Source: ATZT02 sp964639395
Lineage (GTDB): Bacteria > Actinomycetota > Actinomycetes > S36-B12 > UBA5976
Reading direction: 5' to 3'
DNA length: 9,237 nt
NCBI GenBank assembly: GCA_964639395.1
Contig: CAZXCT010000050.1
Location: 1-9,237 of the forward strand
The position numbers and the translations under genes are program-made. Below are positions 6,437-9,237 of the stretch, one piece after another. The first letter of the stretch is position 1, and each line of letters starts with the position of its first letter. The notes under the pieces were generated by a model that saw only the letters and a program-made list of their open reading frames with translations, ran no database searches and had not been told where the DNA came from.

Positions 6437-7285
6437 ATGTCATTAATATCAGCGATGGATAAAAATGGGGTTTTTGTAATTGGAGTAAAAACCACAAAGG
6501 GCATGCGTCCTATCGCGCTTAGTAGCTGGAAGCAGTTGCTTCAACTGCCGCTACTTGAAGCAAAATTATTAATTGAAAACACGCAAGGTGAAGAGATTGA
6601 AATACAGCAAGTGCTTCCGCCAGTAGATAAAGATAGTGAAGTTTGGGCAGCGGGGGTAACTTATTTGCGGTCGCGCGATGCTCGAACCGAAGAAAGCGGT
6701 GTTCCTGACGTTTACACCAGAGTGTATGAAGCAGATCGGCCAGAAATATTTTTTAAAGCAATCGGAAACAAAGTGGTATGTGAAAATGATTGGATTGGTA
6801 TCCGCTACGACTCGAAGTTGAGTGTGCCAGAGCCAGAGATTGCTTTGTTAGTTAACAGCAATAAACAAATCCTGGGTTTAACTATCTGTAATGACGTGAC
6901 ATCTCGCACTATCGAAGGTGAAAACCCGCTCTATCTACCGCAAGCCAAGATGTATGAACACTCTTGTTCACTATTTTCAGAAGTTGTTCCTATTTGGGAG
7001 TTCGAAGAGCTTTCTGAGGTTAAAATTAGCGCTGAAATTATTAGAAGCAACAAACCAGTGTGGCAAGCCGAAACTTCTTTAGGGCAATTAAAGCGCTCAC
7101 TAGATGATCTTGTTGACTACTTGTATAGGTGCTATGAATTTACTAATGGGGTAGTTTTTTCAACTGGAACTGGAATCGTGCCACCAATGGAAACGTTTTT
7201 AATTGAAAACGATCAAGTTGCCATAACTGTCGGTGGAATAGGTACGCTAAGCAACACTGTAAAAACAGTTCAGAAAGGTAATTAG
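6437..7285 (+). CDS. FAH family protein, 2-keto-3-deoxy-D-arabinonate dehydratase-like
   Basis: This 282-residue fumarylacetoacetate hydrolase-fold enzyme has the segment GVTYLRSRDARTEES, then RVYEADRPEIFFKA, VPEPE, and SRTIEGENPLYLPQAKMY. These are typical of 2-keto-3-deoxy-D-arabinonate dehydratase (KdaD), which converts 2-keto-3-deoxypentonates to 2-oxoglutarate semialdehyde. Glu103, Glu132, Glu134, Asp153 and Lys171 keep the spacing I recall for the Sulfolobus enzyme's metal ligands and lysine (114, 143, 145, 164, 182). In the fucose pathway the alternative role is hydrolysis of 2,4-diketo-3-deoxy-L-fuconate to pyruvate and lactate. I chose ATG 6437 because GAGAGG sits 5 bp upstream and the gene then begins 14 bp after the AKR stop. 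An in-frame ATG at 6374 would overlap the AKR gene and lacks support. Only 1 bp separates its stop from the next gene. Confidence 0.85.
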   Translation: MSLISAMDKNGVFVIGVKTTKGMRPIALSSWKQLLQLPLLEAKLLIENTQGEEIEIQQVLPPVDKDSEVWAAGVTYLRSRDARTEESGVPDVYTRVYEADRPEIFFKAIGNKVVCENDWIGIRYDSKLSVPEPEIALLVNSNKQILGLTICNDVTSRTIEGENPLYLPQAKMYEHSCSLFSEVVPIWEFEELSEVKISAEIIRSNKPVWQAETSLGQLKRSLDDLVDYLYRCYEFTNGVVFSTGTGIVPPMETFLIENDQVAITVGGIGTLSNTVKTVQKGN

Positions 7286-7286
7286 T

Positions 7287-8189
7287 TTGACAAAGCAAAT
7301 AGTTTGGACGCAGTGGGAAGATTTGACGGGCCCTGATGGCTTTGAAATGTTAAATCCTAAAACAGCACCACTCGATTCACCGCGGATAAGTGAGATTACT
7401 TTTTATGTTCCTACTTATATGGGTGGACGAAATGCTTTATTACCCATAATGGATATGCCGAATTTACAGTATTTGCAACTACCAAACGCTGGATTTGATG
7501 ATGCGATTGAATTTCTAAAGCCTGGAGTCACACTCTGTAACGCCCGTGGCGTACATGACATGTCTACTGCTGAATTAGCTTTGGGTTTAACGATTTCAGC
7601 GTTGCGTGGTTTTGGCCATTTTCAAAATATGCAACAGCAATCAACTTGGGATCATAAGCGCCTGCATTCGCTGGCAGATAAAAAAGTTGGCCTACTGGGT
7701 TATGGATCAATCGGTAAAAAGTTTGCCGAAATGGTAAAACCATTTGATGTTGAACTAACGGCATTTAATCGCTCGGGTAGCGAAGGAGCAGTGCCGATAA
7801 GCGAATTTGATAAAAGGTTATCTGAATTTGACGTGGTGGTAGTAATTATTCCGGCTAATGATCAGTCAATAAAATTTTTTAATAAAGATCGCCTGGCTCT
7901 TATGAAATCTGGCGCGCTACTGGTAAATGTAGCAAGAGGGGTAATTGTTGATACCGCGGCGCTAATAGCTGAGCTATCAGAAAAACGAATTTATGCAGCG
8001 CTAGATGTCACGGATCCAGAACCATTACCAGCAGATCATCCACTTTGGAAACTGGATAATGTTTTTATTACGCCGCACGTAGGTGGTAACACCACTGCTT
8101 TTGAGCCCAGAATTAGAAAATTAGTGCAAAGTCAATTATCACTTTTGGCTGAAGCAAAACCGCTACAAAATATTGTTGCTAGGGGATAG
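7287..8189 (+). CDS. D-isomer-specific 2-hydroxyacid dehydrogenase, probably NADP-dependent
   Basis: This 300-residue protein has the Rossmann motif GYGSIG (138-143) and the catalytic triad Arg217 (NVARG), Glu245 (DPEPLP) and His264 (TPHVGG) of the D-2-hydroxyacid dehydrogenases, which interconvert 2-keto acids and (R)-2-hydroxyacids. The cofactor loop after strand 2 reads AFNRS (Asn161-Arg162) instead of an acidic residue, which favours NADP(H). The start is TTG, supported by AGAAAGGT 7 bp upstream and an N-terminus that matches the fold; it lies 1 bp after the FAH gene stop, so translation is coupled. Its role in a fucose-type pathway is not obvious: it may reduce a 2-keto acid intermediate or oxidise a sugar acid. 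The family is confident, the substrate unknown. Confidence 0.88.
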   Translation: MTKQIVWTQWEDLTGPDGFEMLNPKTAPLDSPRISEITFYVPTYMGGRNALLPIMDMPNLQYLQLPNAGFDDAIEFLKPGVTLCNARGVHDMSTAELALGLTISALRGFGHFQNMQQQSTWDHKRLHSLADKKVGLLGYGSIGKKFAEMVKPFDVELTAFNRSGSEGAVPISEFDKRLSEFDVVVVIIPANDQSIKFFNKDRLALMKSGALLVNVARGVIVDTAALIAELSEKRIYAALDVTDPEPLPADHPLWKLDNVFITPHVGGNTTAFEPRIRKLVQSQLSLLAEAKPLQNIVARG

Positions 8190-8192
8190 CAA

Positions 8193-9035
8193 ATGAAGAT
8201 TGATGCGCACCATCACGTTTGGGATCTCGCAGTTAGAGCGCAAGATTGGATGAGTTCGCCTAAATTTGATCCAATAAATAAAACAATTTTAATGTCTGAT
8301 TTAGATCCTGAATTAGAAAAATTAGGAATTGACTATACGGTTTTAGTGCAAACAGTTACAGTTGCCGATGAAACACCAGAATTTTTAGATATCGCGGCAA
8401 ATCACCCCAAGGTGTCTGGTGTGGTTGGTTGGCTAGACCTAGAGAAAAATATTTCAAGTCAGCTTGATTCGTATCTGTCTCACCCGGCAGCAAATCTATT
8501 AGTTGCAATAAGAGATCAAGTGCAGCAAAAAACGGATCTAAATTGGCTGGCAAGAGAAAATGTGATCAAAAATCTAAAATTGCTAGGTGAGAAAAATCTA
8601 AGTTATGACTTGTTAACATTGCCTCCACAATTACCGGCAGCAATTGAAGCGGTGAAGCAATGTCCAAATACTTTTTTTGTGATGGACCATATTTCGAAGC
8701 CATTTATTGCGAGCGGTGAACTAGAACCTTGGGCAAAACATATGTCGCAATTGGCTGGATTTGATAATGTCACGGTGAAAATATCTGGAATGGTGACCGA
8801 AGCTGATTGGAAATCTTGGAAAATATCTGATTTCAGACCGTACGTTGACCACTTGTTGCATGAATTTGGCCCACAGCGCTTGATGTTTGGCTCTGATTGG
8901 CCAGTATGTTTATTGGCTGCGACTTATTCGCAAGTTTTCAATCTCGCCCAAGCGCTAACGAGCCAACTCACCAAAGATGAACAAGAATACTTCTGGGCGA
9001 AAACTGCAATTAATTCTTACAGATTGGACGTTTAG
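8193..9035 (+). CDS. Amidohydrolase family sugar lactonase, L-fucono-1,5-lactonase-like
   Basis: This is a TIM-barrel metal-dependent hydrolase of 280 residues of the COG3618 type. It has the N-terminal His6-x-His8 (IDAHHHVWD), LVQTVTVADET, VVGWLDL, Lys196 (VKISGM), His166 (MDHISKP) and the metal-binding Asp235 in FGSDWPV. Close relatives open L-fucono-1,5-lactone, L-rhamnono-lactone or 4-sulfolactone-type rings to the acid. In this operon it would act between the aldo/keto reductase and the dehydratase. The AGGGGA Shine-Dalgarno overlaps the end of the preceding gene, with only 3 bp between stop and ATG. All expected metal residues are present, and the exact lactone is inferred from the neighbours. 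Confidence 0.88.
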   Translation: MKIDAHHHVWDLAVRAQDWMSSPKFDPINKTILMSDLDPELEKLGIDYTVLVQTVTVADETPEFLDIAANHPKVSGVVGWLDLEKNISSQLDSYLSHPAANLLVAIRDQVQQKTDLNWLARENVIKNLKLLGEKNLSYDLLTLPPQLPAAIEAVKQCPNTFFVMDHISKPFIASGELEPWAKHMSQLAGFDNVTVKISGMVTEADWKSWKISDFRPYVDHLLHEFGPQRLMFGSDWPVCLLAATYSQVFNLAQALTSQLTKDEQEYFWAKTAINSYRLDV

Positions 9036-9040
9036 GTCAG

Positions 9041-9237
9041 ATGAGCATAAAGCGACAATTTCCACGCTGGAAGAGCATTAAGCCACTCTTGGGCTGGAAT
9101 CTAAAGTCTTTATTTAGTTTAAAAGATAGAAAATTAGAGAACTGCTTTACGGTTAGTGATTTACAAGATTTAGCACAAAAGCGAGTACCTCGAGCTGTAT
9201 TTGACGATGTTCATGGTGGAGCACTTGACGAAAGTAG
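9041..9237 (+). CDS. lldD: FMN-dependent alpha-hydroxyacid (L-lactate) dehydrogenase, N-terminal part, cut by window end
   Basis: An open frame starts at ATG 9041, 5 bp after the lactonase stop, and runs off the window after 65 complete codons. The peptide begins MSIKRQFPRW and contains FTVSDLQDLAQKRVPRAVFDDVHGGALDES. This is the N-terminal segment of LldD, glycolate oxidase and mandelate dehydrogenase, where the family reads roughly VxDLxxxAxxxxPRxVFDYxDGGAxDE. These enzymes oxidise (S)-2-hydroxyacids such as L-lactate to the keto acid with FMN. L-lactate is a product of oxidative L-fucose catabolism, so a place at the end of this operon makes sense. Asp replaces the substrate-binding Tyr normally seen in VFDY. 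Only a weak AGGT precedes the ATG, overlapping the lactonase stop. Substrate assignment is tentative because the catalytic His and Arg lie outside the window. Confidence 0.8.
   Translation, partial: MSIKRQFPRWKSIKPLLGWNLKSLFSLKDRKLENCFTVSDLQDLAQKRVPRAVFDDVHGGALDES

Noticed and set aside
1..9237. tRNA/rRNA genes, CRISPR arrays, insertion sequences, attachment sites
   Set aside because: None seen by eye: no clustered direct repeats with spacers, no transposase-like protein, no terminal inverted repeats, no recognisable cloverleaf.

Overview
The window looks like a compact, low-GC bacterial chromosome segment, most likely from an actinobacterium. The evidence is AT-rich genes, overlapping or almost touching reading frames, GTG/TTG starts and actinobacterial-looking sugar-acid and lactate enzymes. 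A streamlined freshwater lineage such as Nanopelagicales is a plausible guess, but nothing here proves it. Gene density is near total: the longest gene-free stretch is about 127 bp (1398-1524), so no stretch of more than 300 bases lacks a gene.

Layout. 1-723 (+) is the 3' part of a GH25 lysozyme, which converges on and overlaps a GntR/FCD regulator (705-1397, -). Upstream of the regulator, also on the minus strand, are an SDR dehydrogenase (1525-2274) and an L-fuconate dehydratase-like enolase-superfamily protein (2271-3566). A divergent promoter region (about 3567-3667) separates this arm from a tight plus-strand operon. That operon runs: AOR-family tungstopterin oxidoreductase (3668-5419), aldo/keto reductase (5445-6422), FAH-family enzyme (6437-7285), D-2-hydroxyacid dehydrogenase (7287-8189), amidohydrolase-type sugar lactonase (8193-9035), and the first 65 codons of an FMN-dependent lactate dehydrogenase-like protein (9041 to the window end).

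How it fits together. The set resembles a non-phosphorylative L-fucose (or D-arabinose) route. The AKR oxidises the sugar to a lactone, the lactonase opens it, and the enolase-family protein dehydrates the aldonate. The SDR and/or FAH enzyme process the 2-keto-3-deoxy acid, and the FMN enzyme would oxidise the resulting lactate. A sugar transporter is not in view.

What is unusual. (i) The dehydratase has lost both lysines of the KxK motif (I217/N219) while keeping all metal ligands and the His-Asp dyad. (ii) A divergent AOR-family protein leads the operon. (iii) The FAH enzyme has the residue spacing of 2-keto-3-deoxy-D-arabinonate dehydratase, although the SDR implies a hydrolase route. (iv) The LldD-like protein has Asp where the family normally has its substrate-binding Tyr. 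(v) A palindromic motif (core CCTATMNKATAGG-like) occurs twice, 22 bp apart, upstream of the regulator gene and once, degenerate, in the divergent promoter. This suggests one autoregulated regulon. Together these point to a fucose-like pathway that may have been re-tooled for another substrate.
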